DNA from: Herbiconiux aconitum
Lineage (GTDB): Bacteria; Actinomycetota; Actinomycetes; Actinomycetales; Microbacteriaceae
Length of the DNA stretch: 64,000 bases
Direction: 5' to 3'
Assembly: GCF_024979235.1 (NCBI RefSeq)
Contig: NZ_JANLCM010000002.1
Span: 992,001-1,056,000, forward strand
The translations under genes were made by a program, and so were the position numbers. Position 1 is the stretch's first letter; every line of letters starts with the position of its first letter. Positions 15,968-25,676 of the stretch are shown here, piece after piece. Under the pieces are notes generated by a model that had not been told where the DNA came from, did no database searches, and saw nothing but the letters and a program-made list of their open reading frames with translations.

Positions 15968-16606
15968 GTGCCATCCACTCCTCTCGGTCTCCGCGATCGC
16001 AAGCGTCAGGAGACCCGCGCCCGCATCGAACGGGCGGCCGCCGAACTCGTACTCGCGCACGGCTTGGAGGGCGTGACCGTCGACGCGATCAGCGGGGCGG
16101 CCGAGGTCTCCCCCCGCACCTTCTTCAACTATTTCGAGAGCAAAGAGGATGCGATCGTCGGCCTGCGAGGGCTCGACGAGACGCGCGAGACCATCGACGC
16201 CCACCTCGCCCGCGCCGACGAGGAGCAGAGCGATCTGGTCACCTCGATCGTGCGACTGCTCTTCGAGGTCTGGGGAGCTGCTCTGCCCGACTCCGGGCTG
16301 CGCGAGACACGCATGGAGATCCTGCGTCGGAATCCCGAGCTGCTCGAGCGCCACCTGGCGCAGATGGGCCGGATGATGCAGCAGCTCTCCGAGGCCGTGC
16401 GCACGATGGCCGACCGCACCACCACCACCGACTCCCGCCCCCTCCCCGATTCCCCCTCCTGGGCCGAACCCGTCCTCGCCCTCTGCGGGATGGCCGTCCG
16501 TCTCACTATGAAGGACTGGATCGCCGGCGGCAGCACCGAATCACCCGACGTTCTCGAGTCGCGAACCATCGCGCTCGTCAGAGAGGCAATCGAAACACTC
16601 CGATGA
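15968..16606 (+). CDS. TetR/AcrR-family transcriptional regulator
   Basis: This 212-residue repressor has the TetR DNA-binding domain at residues 12-60: RIERAAAELVLAHGLEGVTVDAISGAAEVSPRTFFNYFESKEDAI, with the NYF motif ending the recognition helix. The C-terminal ligand domain is helical and shows no assignable specificity. The start GTG 15968 lies just beyond the candidate operator. The stop overlaps the ATG of the MFS gene by four bases, so regulator and pump are one autoregulated transcript. It likely responds to a toxic compound exported by the pump. Confidence 0.92.
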   Translation: MPSTPLGLRDRKRQETRARIERAAAELVLAHGLEGVTVDAISGAAEVSPRTFFNYFESKEDAIVGLRGLDETRETIDAHLARADEEQSDLVTSIVRLLFEVWGAALPDSGLRETRMEILRRNPELLERHLAQMGRMMQQLSEAVRTMADRTTTTDSRPLPDSPSWAEPVLALCGMAVRLTMKDWIAGGSTESPDVLESRTIALVREAIETLR

Positions 16607-18210
16607 CCCAGACACTCCCCGCGCCGGCGACCACCGGCACCGTCTCCGTGGCCGGCACCGCCCCACATCCCGCGAGACGCAACATCCTGCTCGTCTTCGC
16701 CGGGCTGATGGTCACCATGCTGCTCTCGTCGCTCGACCAGACGATCTTCAGCACCGCCCTGCCCACCATCGTGGGTGAACTCAACGGCGTCGACCACATG
16801 CTCTGGGTCACCACCGCCTACATCCTCGCTTCCACGATCATGCTGCCGGTCTACGGCAAGCTCGGCGACCTGATCGGCCGCAAGGGCCTGTTCATCGGGG
16901 CGATCGTGCTGTTCATGGCCGGTTCCGTCATCGGCGGCATGGCGCACGACATGACCTGGCTGATCGCCGGTCGCGCCGTGCAAGGCCTCGGCGGCGGCGG
17001 CCTGATGATCCTCTCCCAGGCGATCATCGCCGACGTCGTGCCCGCCCGCGAGCGCGGCAAGTACATGGGCATCATGGGCGGTGTCTTCGCCCTGTCGTCG
17101 GTGGCGGGTCCGCTGCTCGGCGGCTGGTTCACCGAGGGCATCGGCTGGCGCTGGGCGTTCTGGATGAACATCCCGCTCGGCATCCTGGCCATCGCCTCCG
17201 CCGTGCTGTTCCTGCGCCTGCCGAAGGGTGCGCAGCGCCGGCCGCGGCTCGATTTCGCCGGAATGGGCCTGCTCGCCATCGCGTCGACCTGCCTGGTGCT
17301 CGTCACCACCTGGGGCGGCACGACCTACGACTGGAACTCCCCCGTCATCATCGGTCTCATCGTGGGCACGATCGTGGCCGGCGTGCTGTTCGTGATGACG
17401 GAGCGCCGCGCCGTGGAGCCGATCATGCCGCTGCACCTGTTCAAAGACCGCAACTTCAACCTCACCACCATCGCCGGACTCATCATCGGCATCGCGATGT
17501 TCGGCGCCCTCGCCTACCTGCCCACCTATTTGCAGATGGTCACCGGCGTGAACGCGACGAACGCGGGCCTCCTGATGATCCCGCTGATGGCCGCGCTCCT
17601 GGTCACCTCGATCATCTCCGGCCAGCTGGTCAGCCGCACGGGCCGCTACAAGTGGTTGCCCATCACGGGCACGGCCATCGTCGCGGTGGCCCTGGTGCTG
17701 CTGTCGACCATGACACCGGCGCTGCCGATCTGGATTCTCTGCTCCTACCTCGCGATCATGGGTCTGGGGCTCGGCATGAGCATGCAGATCCTCATCCTGA
17801 TCGTGCAGAACGCCTTCCCGGTCAGCCAGGTCGGCACGGCCACCGCCTCGAACAACTACTTCCGTCAGATCGGCGCCTCCCTGGGTTCCGCGATCGTCGG
17901 CAGCCTGTTCGTGTCGCGCCTCACGACGCTGCTGGCGGAGCGGATGCCGGCAGGCGGCGGCGCCTCGGCCGGCGACAGCAACTCCTTCACCCCGGCCATG
18001 GTGAACGCGTTGCCGGATGCGGTGCGGAACGTCATCGTCGGCGCCTACAACGACGCCCTCACGCCGGTGTTCCTCTACATGGTTCCGCTGGTGCTGGTGG
18101 CGGTGGTGCTGCTGCTGTTCGTGAAGGAGAAGCCCCTGGCCACGTCCATCGAACGCGAGATCCTGCCCGAGACCCTCGAGATCGACGGCGCGACACGCAC
18201 GGTACTGTGA
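16603..18210 (+). CDS. MFS drug-efflux transporter, DHA2 family (14 helices)
   Basis: This 535-residue proton-coupled exporter has motif D1-like [20 protein letters not shown] at the first helix, motif [14 protein letters not shown] between helices 2 and 3, and motif C-like [19 protein letters not shown] after helix 5. Fourteen hydrophobic segments can be counted, the DHA2 number, as in EmrB/QacA-type multidrug pumps. It is translated from an ATG overlapping the TetR stop. The last helix is followed by a 30-residue charged tail. Substrate range is unknown; co-transcription with a TetR repressor indicates induction by an exported compound. Confidence 0.92.
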   Translation: MTQTLPAPATTGTVSVAGTAPHPARRNILLVFAGLMVTMLLSSLDQTIFSTALPTIVGELNGVDHMLWVTTAYILASTIMLPVYGKLGDLIGRKGLFIGAIVLFMAGSVIGGMAHDMTWLIAGRAVQGLGGGGLMILSQAIIADVVPARERGKYMGIMGGVFALSSVAGPLLGGWFTEGIGWRWAFWMNIPLGILAIASAVLFLRLPKGAQRRPRLDFAGMGLLAIASTCLVLVTTWGGTTYDWNSPVIIGLIVGTIVAGVLFVMTERRAVEPIMPLHLFKDRNFNLTTIAGLIIGIAMFGALAYLPTYLQMVTGVNATNAGLLMIPLMAALLVTSIISGQLVSRTGRYKWLPITGTAIVAVALVLLSTMTPALPIWILCSYLAIMGLGLGMSMQILILIVQNAFPVSQVGTATASNNYFRQIGASLGSAIVGSLFVSRLTTLLAERMPAGGGASAGDSNSFTPAMVNALPDAVRNVIVGAYNDALTPVFLYMVPLVLVAVVLLLFVKEKPLATSIEREILPETLEIDGATRTVL

Positions 18211-18214
18211 TTCC

Positions 18215-18658
18215 ATGCCGCTGTCAGGAGAGTACGAAGTCGGAACGTCGGATTGGGCGAACAAGCAGCTCGAGACCTACGAGGGCTCCGGCGGCACGAA
18301 GGGCACCACCCTCCGTGGCATGCCGGTCATCATCCTCACCTCGGTCGGCGCGAAGAGCGGCAAGCTGCGCAAGAATCCGCTGATGCTAGTGGAGCACGAC
18401 GGCGAATACGCGGTCGTGGCGTCGCTCGGCGGTGCCCCGAAGCATCCGGTCTGGTACTACAACCTCCTCGCCCACCCGCACGTCGAGCTGCAAGACGGCC
18501 CGGTCAAACGCGACTACCTCGCCCGTGAGGTCACGGGCGAGGAGAAGTCGCTGTGGTGGGAGCGCGCGGTCGAGGCCTACCCCGACTACGCGAACTACCA
18601 GAAGAAGACAGACCGGCAGATCCCGGTCTTCGTGCTCACTCCGGTCGACGTCGTCTGA
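18215..18658 (+). CDS. Nitroreductase-family deazaflavin (F420)-dependent oxidoreductase (Ddn-like)
   Basis: This 147-residue protein belongs to the F420H2-dependent Ddn/FDOR-A group. Diagnostic stretches are [60 protein letters not shown] and the C-terminal IPVFVLTPV. Family members are small beta-barrels that use F420H2 to reduce quinones or nitro compounds, usually near the membrane. It starts four bases after the MFS stop and so probably shares the TetR-controlled transcript, which links efflux with chemical reduction of the same class of compounds. That link is inference. Its stop codon lies in the convergent terminator. Confidence 0.88.
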   Translation: MPLSGEYEVGTSDWANKQLETYEGSGGTKGTTLRGMPVIILTSVGAKSGKLRKNPLMLVEHDGEYAVVASLGGAPKHPVWYYNLLAHPHVELQDGPVKRDYLAREVTGEEKSLWWERAVEAYPDYANYQKKTDRQIPVFVLTPVDVV

Positions 18659-18681
18659 CCCGAGCCCTCGGGCTTCGGGTC
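18657..18681. terminator. Bidirectional hairpin overlapping both convergent stop codons
   Basis: GACCCGA (18657-18663) pairs with TCGGGTC (18675-18681), with a further GCC/GGC inner stem. The hairpin includes two bases of the reductase stop (TGA 18656-18658) and two of the dhaM stop (reverse TGA 18680-18682). It is the only structure in the 21-nt gap and can serve both transcripts. There is no T tract. Confidence 0.5.
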
Positions 18682-19411
18682 AGGCCTCGCCGAACCCGGT
18701 CTCGATCAGGTCGGCCAGGGCGTCGACCGCCTCCTGCGCATCCGGACTCTCCCCCGAGACCACCACGGTCGACCCTTTGGTCAGCCCCATCGACATGATG
18801 CCGAGCAGGCTCCGTGCATTCTTGCCGTTCACCGTCACCTTCACGGGAAAGGTGTTGGCGAGTTTCACGAACTCCGCGGCGGGGCGGGCGTGCAGACCGT
18901 CCTTGTTGATGATCGTCACCGTGCGCGTCGGGTTTCCGGATGCTCCACTCGGCTCGCCCGCATCCGTTCCCGTTCCCGTTCCCGACGCGGCGTCGACATC
19001 GGATTCGGCTTCCTTCTCCACATTCGCCGACTCGGCGGCCTCGAGCACGCCGGCCAGGTCGGCCCCCGTCTCGGCGGCCACCGCCGCGGCGACGCCGCCC
19101 TCCACGAGCGGCGCCGAGGCGATCCGCACCCGGGCGCGCACGTCGTCGTCGAGGAAGTCGAGGGCGGTCTCCGTCGTGAGGATCGCCGAGCCGAGGTCGC
19201 ACAGCACCACGACCCCCGAACCTGAGTCGGCGGCGGCGATCGCCGAACTGACCTTCTCGAAGCTGGTGCCGATGCCCCCTTCGTCGGTACCGCCGGCCGC
19301 GACAAGGGTGGCGCCCTCCGCCATCTGCCGCGCGAGATCGACCAGACCATCGGCGATCAGCGAACTGTGCGAGACGAAGACGACGCCCACCTTGCCGGCT
19401 GTACCGGCCAC
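18680..19411 (-). CDS. dhaM: Dihydroxyacetone kinase phosphoryl donor subunit DhaM fused to HPr
   Basis: This 243-residue PTS protein has two domains. The N-terminal EIIA-Man-like DhaM domain (about 1-130) begins with VGVVFVSHSSLIADGLVDLA and carries the phospho-accepting His in VSHSS, GGTDEGGIGTS and VVVLCDLGSA. A Ser/Gly/Thr/Ala-rich linker of about 25 residues leads to a full HPr domain (about 157-243) with the phospho-His site KDGLHARPAAEFVK and the region KNARSLLGIMSMGL around the regulatory serine. Phosphate passes from PEP via EI to HPr, then DhaM, then ADP bound on DhaL. The GTG start follows the dhaL stop by one base; the upstream open frame is a dhaL shadow. No EI domain is attached. 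Confidence 0.92.
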   Translation of the reverse strand: MAGTAGKVGVVFVSHSSLIADGLVDLARQMAEGATLVAAGGTDEGGIGTSFEKVSSAIAAADSGSGVVVLCDLGSAILTTETALDFLDDDVRARVRIASAPLVEGGVAAAVAAETGADLAGVLEAAESANVEKEAESDVDAASGTGTGTDAGEPSGASGNPTRTVTIINKDGLHARPAAEFVKLANTFPVKVTVNGKNARSLLGIMSMGLTKGSTVVVSGESPDAQEAVDALADLIETGFGEA

Positions 19412-19412
19412 C

Positions 19413-20051
19413 CTAGGCGCCCTTCGCGGCGTCGGCCGCCGCCCGGAGGATGAGCGACGACGACTGCGCCCCGGGGTCGCGGTGCCCGATGGCCCGCTCC
19501 CCCAAGTAGCTCGCCCGGCCCTTGCGGGCCACCAGCGGCTCGGTGGCCACCGCACCCGCCTCGGCGGCGGTCGCCGCCGCATCCAGGATCTCGGCCTCGC
19601 TCTTGCCGGCAGCGAGAGCGGCGCCGGCCGCATCCACCGCGGGAGTCCAGGCGTCGATCATCGTCTTGTCACCGGGCTCCGCCTTGCCGCGCAGCACGAT
19701 GCCGTCGCGCGCCGCCGTCAGCAGAGCCACGATCGCCGCGCCGTCGAGTTCCTTCTCGGTGCCCACGGCTCCCGCGGCCTTGAGGTAGGCGGTGCCGAGC
19801 AGCGGGCCCGACGCACCGCCGACCGTCGAGATCAGCGTCGTCGCCACCATCTTGAGGGCATCACCCGGAGTGGAATCCGCCGGCAGGTCGTCGACCTTGG
19901 CCAGCACGGCCGAATACCCCCGGTCGAGGTTCTCGCCGTGGTCGCCGTCGCCGATCGCGCGATCGAGGGTGACCAATTCGACGCGGTGCTCCGAGACCAC
20001 GTTCGCGGTGCGCCGGATCCAATCCGTCGTCCAGGTGATGCCCAAACTCAT
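19413..20051 (-). CDS. dhaL: Dihydroxyacetone kinase ADP-binding subunit DhaL
   Basis: This 212-residue helical-barrel subunit holds ADP as a cofactor that is re-phosphorylated by DhaM and passes phosphate to dihydroxyacetone on DhaK. The nucleotide/Mg site is visible as DRAIGDGDHGENLDRGYSAV (residues 30-49), with the conserved Asp cluster and His, followed by GGASGPLLGTAYLKAA. KAEPGDKTMIDAWTPAVDA and the C-terminal DPGAQSSSLILRA also match the family. It lies four bases after dhaK and one base before dhaM in a compact dhaKLM operon. Confidence 0.95.
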   Translation of the reverse strand: MSLGITWTTDWIRRTANVVSEHRVELVTLDRAIGDGDHGENLDRGYSAVLAKVDDLPADSTPGDALKMVATTLISTVGGASGPLLGTAYLKAAGAVGTEKELDGAAIVALLTAARDGIVLRGKAEPGDKTMIDAWTPAVDAAGAALAAGKSEAEILDAAATAAEAGAVATEPLVARKGRASYLGERAIGHRDPGAQSSSLILRAAADAAKGA

Positions 20052-20055
20052 TCGT

Positions 20056-21057
<1,002 letters not shown>

Positions 21058-21183
21058 TGAAAAATCCCTTCGATCGGACGTTCGTCGCCCGCGACGGGAG
21101 CCCGAACCGGGCCATCCGGTGCAAATCTACGCCGTCCGGCTCGTGCTCCGGTAGACCCCTCCGCGCCACGCCCGGGCAGCAAA

Positions 21184-21213
21184 GGGATATACCTGGCAAG
21201 TTCCTGGGGATAT
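21184..21213. promoter_or_regulatory. Direct repeat in the dhaK/glpF divergent control region
   Basis: GGGATAT occurs at 21184-21190 and again at 21207-21213, a 23-nt step of about two helical turns. It sits in the 223-nt gap between the divergent dhaK and glpF starts, in a stretch less GC-rich than its surroundings. It could be a regulator binding site or contribute to a promoter. No match to a known GlpR or DhaR/DhaS site was recognised, and the rest of the gap shows nothing clear. Confidence 0.25.
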
Positions 21214-21280
21214 CGTTGGGGCAAACCCGATCACCACGGGGGTCACAGTGGGTGACCGAAAAGTGCGAAGGAAGGTCATC

Positions 21281-22051
21281 GTGGACAATCTCGGTATCGA
21301 TTTCGTTTCGGAGCTGGTGGGCACAGCCCTACTTGTCCTCCTCGGCACAGGCGTGGTCGCCAACGTCGCTCTCACGAGGACGAAAGGCTTCAACGGCGGC
21401 TTCTTGATGGTCACCATCGGATGGGGCCTCGCGGTCTTCTCCGGTGTCATCGTCGCGTACGCGTCAGGAGCCCACCTCAACCCGGCGGTCACCCTGGGGC
21501 TCGTCGCCAACGGAGCGACATCCTTCGGCTCGGAGGCGACAGCGGTCGACGTCAACTTCGTGACCGTCATCGTCTACATCCTGGCGCAGATGATCGGTGC
21601 GATCATCGGTGCGGTCTTCGTCTGGCTGGCTTACAAGCAGCACTTCGACGAGGAGCCGGAGCCGGCGGCCAAGCTCGGCGTCTTCTCGACCGGACCGGCC
21701 ATCCGCTCCTACGCGTGGAACCTCATCACCGAGATCATCGGCACCTTCGTGCTGGTGTTCGTGGTGATCGCCTTCGGCGGCGGCCGTCAAGGTGAAGGCG
21801 GTCTGGCGGCCCTCGGGGCACTGCCCGTGGCGCTCCTCGTGATCGCGATCGGTGCGTCTCTCGGTGGTCCGACCGGATACGCCATCAACCCGGCCCGTGA
21901 CCTCGGACCGCGCATCGCGCACGCGTTCCTGCCGATCCGCGGAAAGGGAACCTCCGACTGGTCGTACGCCTGGGTGCCGGTGGTCGGCCCGATCATCGGT
22001 GGTCTGATCGCCGGCTGGTCGGCGCTGGTGCTGCTTCCGATCCTCACCTAG
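21281..22051 (+). CDS. glpF: Glycerol facilitator (aquaglyceroporin, MIP family)
   Basis: This 256-residue channel for glycerol and related polyols has two half-helix motifs: SGAHLNPAVTLGL and YAINPARDLGPR. The Asp after the second NPA is the mark of glycerol-conducting rather than water-selective members. Six membrane helices are evident. GTG 21281 is chosen because GAAGGAAGG ends 5 nt upstream and the protein then begins VDNLGIDFVSEL like other family members. A GTG at 21248 would add 11 charged residues and also has a G-rich site, so it remains possible. The gene is followed by a strong hairpin and then glpK. Confidence 0.92.
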   Translation: MDNLGIDFVSELVGTALLVLLGTGVVANVALTRTKGFNGGFLMVTIGWGLAVFSGVIVAYASGAHLNPAVTLGLVANGATSFGSEATAVDVNFVTVIVYILAQMIGAIIGAVFVWLAYKQHFDEEPEPAAKLGVFSTGPAIRSYAWNLITEIIGTFVLVFVVIAFGGGRQGEGGLAALGALPVALLVIAIGASLGGPTGYAINPARDLGPRIAHAFLPIRGKGTSDWSYAWVPVVGPIIGGLIAGWSALVLLPILT

Positions 22052-22058
22052 AACACAC

Positions 22059-22097
22059 AGAGGGCCGGTCCACAGTGAAGTGGACCGGCCCTCTTTT
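22059..22097 (+). terminator. Intrinsic terminator-type hairpin between glpF and glpK
   Basis: The 15-base arm at 22059-22073 pairs perfectly with 22080-22094 around the loop AGTGAA, and a four-T run (22094-22097) follows. It starts 8 nt after the glpF stop and ends 27 nt before the glpK ATG. It can act as a terminator that lowers glpK expression relative to glpF, or as a 3'-end stabiliser after processing. Confidence 0.85.
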
Positions 22098-22123
22098 CGT
22101 GCCGTGCCACCGAAGGAGTTGTC

Positions 22124-23638
22124 ATGACGGACTACATCATCGCGATCGACCAGGGAACCACGAGCACGAGGGCGATCGTCTTCGACCACTCCGGCTCGAT
22201 CGTGAGTCAAGGGCAACTGGAGCACAAGCAGATCTTCCCGAAGGCGGGATGGGTCGAACACGACCCGAAGGAGATCTGGGACAACACCCGGGAGGTCATC
22301 GGGCAGGCGCTCTCCCGAGCCAACATCACGCGGCACAACGTCAGAGCCGTCGGCATCACGAATCAGCGCGAGACCACCGTCGTGTGGGACAAGAACACCG
22401 GCGAACCCGTCTACAACGCCATCGTCTGGCAGGACACCCGCACCCAGGAGATCGTCGACCGCCTTTCCGCCGACGGGGGCGCCGAGCGGTTCAAGGACAT
22501 CGTGGGGCTGCCGCTGTCGACCTACTTCGCCGGCACCAAGATCGTCTGGATTTTGGAGAACGTGGAGGGCGCCCGCGAGAAGGCGGACAACGGCGATCTG
22601 CTCTTCGGCACCACCGACTCCTGGGTCACCTGGAACCTCACGGGCGGAGTCGACGGGGGCGTGCACATCACCGATGTGACGAACGCCTCCCGAACCCTGT
22701 TCATGGATCTGAAGACCCTCACCTGGCGCGACGACATCCTCGAGGTCTTCGGGGTGCCCCGCTCGATGCTCCCCACCATCAAGTCGTCCTCCGAGGTCTA
22801 CGGCACCGTGCACACCTCGTCGCTCCTCCGCGAGGTGCCGGTCGCCGGCATCCTCGGCGACCAGCAGGCCGCCACCTTCGGCCAGGCGGCCTTCGATGCC
22901 GGGGAGGCGAAGAACACCTACGGCACCGGCAACTTCCTCATCTTCAACACGGGCACCGAGATCGTGCACTCGAAGAACGGATTGCTGACGACCCTCGGCT
23001 ACCAACTGGGCGACGACGTGCCCCACTACGCGCTCGAGGGATCGATCGCGGTCACGGGTTCGCTCGTGCAGTGGTTGCGCGACAATCTGGGCCTCATCGC
23101 CGCCGCCCCTGAGATCGAGGAGCTCGCGGCATCCGTCGACGACAACGGCGGCGCCTACTTCGTGCCGGCGTTCTCCGGGCTCTTCGCGCCGCACTGGCGA
23201 TCGGATGCGCGTGGTGCGCTGGTGGGCCTCACCCGTTACGTGAACAAGGGCCACATCGCACGAGCGGCCCTCGAAGCGACGGCATTCCAGACACGCGAGG
23301 TGCTCGACGCCGTGAACGCGGACTCCGGTGTGCCGTTGACAGAGCTGAAGGTCGACGGCGGGATGATCGCGAACAACCTGCTCATGCAGTTCCAGGCCGA
23401 CATCCTCGACGTTCCGGTGGTGCGGCCGGTGGTCGCCGAGACGACCGCCGTCGGCGCGGCCTACGCTGCGGGGCTCGCGGTCGGCTTCTGGGCCGACCTC
23501 GACGAGCTCCGTGCGAACTGGCAGGAGGACTCCCGCTGGGAGCCGCACCTGGACGATGCGGAGCGGGCCCGCCTCTACCGCAACTGGAAGAAGGCGGTCA
23601 CGAAGACCCTGAATTGGGTCGACGACGACGTGCTGTAG
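22124..23638 (+). CDS. glpK: Glycerol kinase
   Basis: This 504-residue FGGY-family kinase converts glycerol plus ATP to sn-glycerol 3-phosphate. The N-terminal phosphate loop reads [40 protein letters not shown] and the substrate segment AIVWQDTRT are diagnostic of GlpK. The second domain has [21 protein letters not shown] and [19 protein letters not shown]. Length is the family standard. An AAGGAG site at 22111-22116 precedes ATG 22124. With glpF it forms the uptake and trapping pair; no glycerol-3-phosphate dehydrogenase is present nearby. Confidence 0.97.
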   Translation: MTDYIIAIDQGTTSTRAIVFDHSGSIVSQGQLEHKQIFPKAGWVEHDPKEIWDNTREVIGQALSRANITRHNVRAVGITNQRETTVVWDKNTGEPVYNAIVWQDTRTQEIVDRLSADGGAERFKDIVGLPLSTYFAGTKIVWILENVEGAREKADNGDLLFGTTDSWVTWNLTGGVDGGVHITDVTNASRTLFMDLKTLTWRDDILEVFGVPRSMLPTIKSSSEVYGTVHTSSLLREVPVAGILGDQQAATFGQAAFDAGEAKNTYGTGNFLIFNTGTEIVHSKNGLLTTLGYQLGDDVPHYALEGSIAVTGSLVQWLRDNLGLIAAAPEIEELAASVDDNGGAYFVPAFSGLFAPHWRSDARGALVGLTRYVNKGHIARAALEATAFQTREVLDAVNADSGVPLTELKVDGGMIANNLLMQFQADILDVPVVRPVVAETTAVGAAYAAGLAVGFWADLDELRANWQEDSRWEPHLDDAERARLYRNWKKAVTKTLNWVDDDVL

Positions 23639-23722
23639 CCCGCGATGGAAAGCCGGGGGCCGCGCTCAGACGACCCAGGGTGAGCGCGCGGCCGCGTCAG
23701 CGACCGCTCGCGAACATGTCGC

Positions 23723-23749
23723 CTCGCGCCGCAGTAGCGGCGGCGCGAG
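23723..23749. other. Stem-loop downstream of glpK, possible terminator
   Basis: CTCGCGCCGC (23723-23732) pairs perfectly with GCGGCGCGAG (23740-23749) around AGTAGCG. It lies 85 nt after the glpK stop, directly next to the trpD terminator. No T tract follows on the plus strand, so it may be a Rho-independent terminator with a weak tail or part of a two-hairpin barrier between convergent genes. Confidence 0.4.
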
Positions 23750-23750
23750 C

Positions 23751-23785
23751 AAAAGGGCCCGCCCAGCCGAAGGCCGGGCGAGCCC
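23751..23785 (-). terminator. Intrinsic terminator of trpD
   Basis: On the minus strand, 14-nt arms at 23785-23772 and 23768-23755 pair with two G-U wobbles around a three-base loop, followed by TTTTG (23754-23750). The wobbles are mismatches when read on the plus strand, so the structure is directed at the trpD transcript, which ends 31 nt upstream. Confidence 0.7.
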
Positions 23786-23815
23786 GGGAAGCGGCGAGGC
23801 GGTACTCAAGAATGC

Positions 23816-24871
23816 CTACGCCCTCTGGGTGGCCGCGATCCAGGCGTCGAGCTTTGCCGCCGCCGCACCGGAGTCGATCGCCTCCGAGGCGATCGACATC
23901 TTCTCGGCCAGGCGTTCCACGATGCCGCGGTCGAGCTCCGTGGGATCGGAGACCAGCTCGAACGCCACGAGTCCGGCGGCCGCGTTCAGCACCACCATGT
24001 CGCGCACCGCGCCCTGCTCCCCGCCCATCACACGACGCACGATGTCGGCGTTGTGTGCCGCGTCGCCGCCCTGCAGCTCCTCGATGGAGGCGCGCCGGAT
24101 GCCGAGGTCACGCGGGTTGAGATCGTGCTCCTTGACCGATCCCCGCGACACCTCCCAGATGTGGCTGTGCCCGGTGGTGGTCAGTTCGTCGAGCCCGTCG
24201 TCACCGCGGAACACCAGGGCGGTGGCGCCACGGGTCTGGAAGACACCGACGATGAGCGGAACCCGATCCAGATGCGCCACACCCACGGCGGATGCCTCGG
24301 CTCGCGCAGGGTTGCACAGCGGCCCGAGGAAGTTGAACACCGTCGGCACACCCAGATCGGCCCGCACCACTCCCGCGTTCTTGAAACCGGGGTGGAATTT
24401 CGAGGCGAAAGCGAACGAGATCCCGGTCTCCAGGAACACTTCGGCGACCCGCGACGGCTCGAGGTCGATGTCCAGGCCGAGCGCCCGCAGCACGTCCGAC
24501 GAGCCAGAGAGCGAGCTCGCCGCCTTGTTGCCGTGCTTGATGACGGGAACGCCGCTCGCCGAGGCCACGATCGACGCCATCGTCGACACGTTCACCGTGC
24601 CGAAGGCGTCGCCGCCGGTGCCCACGATGTCGAGCGCGAACGGATCGATGTCGAGGGGCAGCGAGTGCTCGAGGATGGCGTCGCGGAAGCCGACGATCTC
24701 GTCGACGGTCTCGCCTTTCGCCCGCAGCGCCACGAGGAATCCGGCCAGTTGCGCCTCGGTCACGTCGCCCTCCATGACCTTGTTCATCGACCAGGTCGCC
24801 TCCGAGATCGACAGATCCTCGCCAGCGAGAAGCTGGGCGATCATTCCGGGCCAGGATTGCGTGTGCGCCAT
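23816..24871 (-). CDS. trpD: Anthranilate phosphoribosyltransferase
   Basis: This 351-residue enzyme of tryptophan biosynthesis transfers phosphoribose from PRPP to anthranilate. The PRPP-binding motif is [19 protein letters not shown] (about residues 79-97). [17 protein letters not shown] binds anthranilate and phosphate, and [21 protein letters not shown] is the conserved central segment. It stands alone here, away from other trp genes, next to the cytochrome oxidase/bc1 operon; this trpD-ctaE neighbourhood is common in actinobacteria. It is divergent from ctaE with 126 nt between the starts. Confidence 0.96.
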   Translation of the reverse strand: MAHTQSWPGMIAQLLAGEDLSISEATWSMNKVMEGDVTEAQLAGFLVALRAKGETVDEIVGFRDAILEHSLPLDIDPFALDIVGTGGDAFGTVNVSTMASIVASASGVPVIKHGNKAASSLSGSSDVLRALGLDIDLEPSRVAEVFLETGISFAFASKFHPGFKNAGVVRADLGVPTVFNFLGPLCNPARAEASAVGVAHLDRVPLIVGVFQTRGATALVFRGDDGLDELTTTGHSHIWEVSRGSVKEHDLNPRDLGIRRASIEELQGGDAAHNADIVRRVMGGEQGAVRDMVVLNAAAGLVAFELVSDPTELDRGIVERLAEKMSIASEAIDSGAAAAKLDAWIAATQRA

Positions 24872-24985
24872 AGCAGCGATCTTATGGGGCGTCGCTCGGC
24901 GAACACCGACGTGTATCCCTGCACGGACACGCCGATGACCTCGCCCCCTACCCCCCTAAATGCAAAATCAGCTGACGATTTCGGA

Positions 24986-24991
24986 CATAAT
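24986..24991 (+). promoter_or_regulatory. -10 hexamer of ctaE, implying a leaderless transcript
   Basis: CATAAT at 24986-24991 is one base from the TATAAT consensus and ends 6 nt before the GTG start of ctaE. Transcription normally begins about 7 nt downstream, which is the start codon itself. No Shine-Dalgarno sequence precedes this GTG. No good -35 was found at 16-18 nt spacing. Confidence 0.45.
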
Positions 24992-24997
24992 GGATCT

Positions 24998-25627
24998 GTG
25001 ACGAGCAGCTCATTGACCCATTCTCAGAGTGCCCCAATGGTCCAGCGCCCCAACATCGTGGCGGTGGGCACCATCGTGTGGCTGGGCAGCGAGGTCATGT
25101 TCTTCGCGGGCCTGTTCGCGATCTACTTCACCCTGCGGTCGACGAACCCCGGAGCGTGGGCCGAACAGGCCAACACGCTGAACGTTCCGTTCGCTCTCGT
25201 GAACACGATCATCCTGGTTATCTCGTCGTTCTGGTGCCAGTTCGCGGTGTTCGCCGCCGAGCGCGGGCAGACCAAGCGCACCAGCTGGAAGCCGGTCGAC
25301 TGGGGAATCACCGAGTGGATGTTCCTGGCCTACGCTTTCGGCGCCATCTTCGTCAGCGGCCAGGTGCTCGAGTACGCGACGCTCGTCTCCGAAGGCATCA
25401 CGATCGACGGCAGCGCTTACGGTTCCGCCTTCTACCTCACCACCGGTTTCCACGCCCTGCACGTCACCGGCGGCCTCATCGCGATGCTCCTCATGCTGGG
25501 GCGCGTGTTCGCGGTCAAGAACTTCGGTCACAAAGAGGCGACGAGCATCATCGTCGTCTCCTATTACTGGCACTTCGTCGACGTGGTCTGGATCGGCCTG
25601 TTCCTGGTGATCTACGTGCTGAAGTAG
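24998..25627 (+). CDS. ctaE: Cytochrome c oxidase subunit III
   Basis: This 209-residue integral membrane subunit of the aa3-type terminal oxidase has five helices, the short actinobacterial form lacking the first two helices of mitochondrial COX3. Recognisable segments are [67 protein letters not shown] and the C-terminal [24 protein letters not shown] 24998 is chosen since the protein then starts [19 protein letters not shown]; the frame stays open upstream across the trpD region only as shadow. It is first in ctaE-qcrC-qcrA-qcrB, encoding parts of the bcc-aa3 supercomplex. Confidence 0.95.
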   Translation: MTSSSLTHSQSAPMVQRPNIVAVGTIVWLGSEVMFFAGLFAIYFTLRSTNPGAWAEQANTLNVPFALVNTIILVISSFWCQFAVFAAERGQTKRTSWKPVDWGITEWMFLAYAFGAIFVSGQVLEYATLVSEGITIDGSAYGSAFYLTTGFHALHVTGGLIAMLLMLGRVFAVKNFGHKEATSIIVVSYYWHFVDVVWIGLFLVIYVLK

Positions 25628-25676
25628 CGCAGTGATCACTGTCCACCGACGTCATCCCGAACAGAGAGTAGAGAGA

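Noticed and set aside
16129..18264. Minus-strand open frame of 711 codons opposite tetR and the MFS gene
   Set aside because: His/Gln/Asp/Gly-rich shadow; the plus strand encodes clear TetR and MFS proteins with overlapping start and stop.
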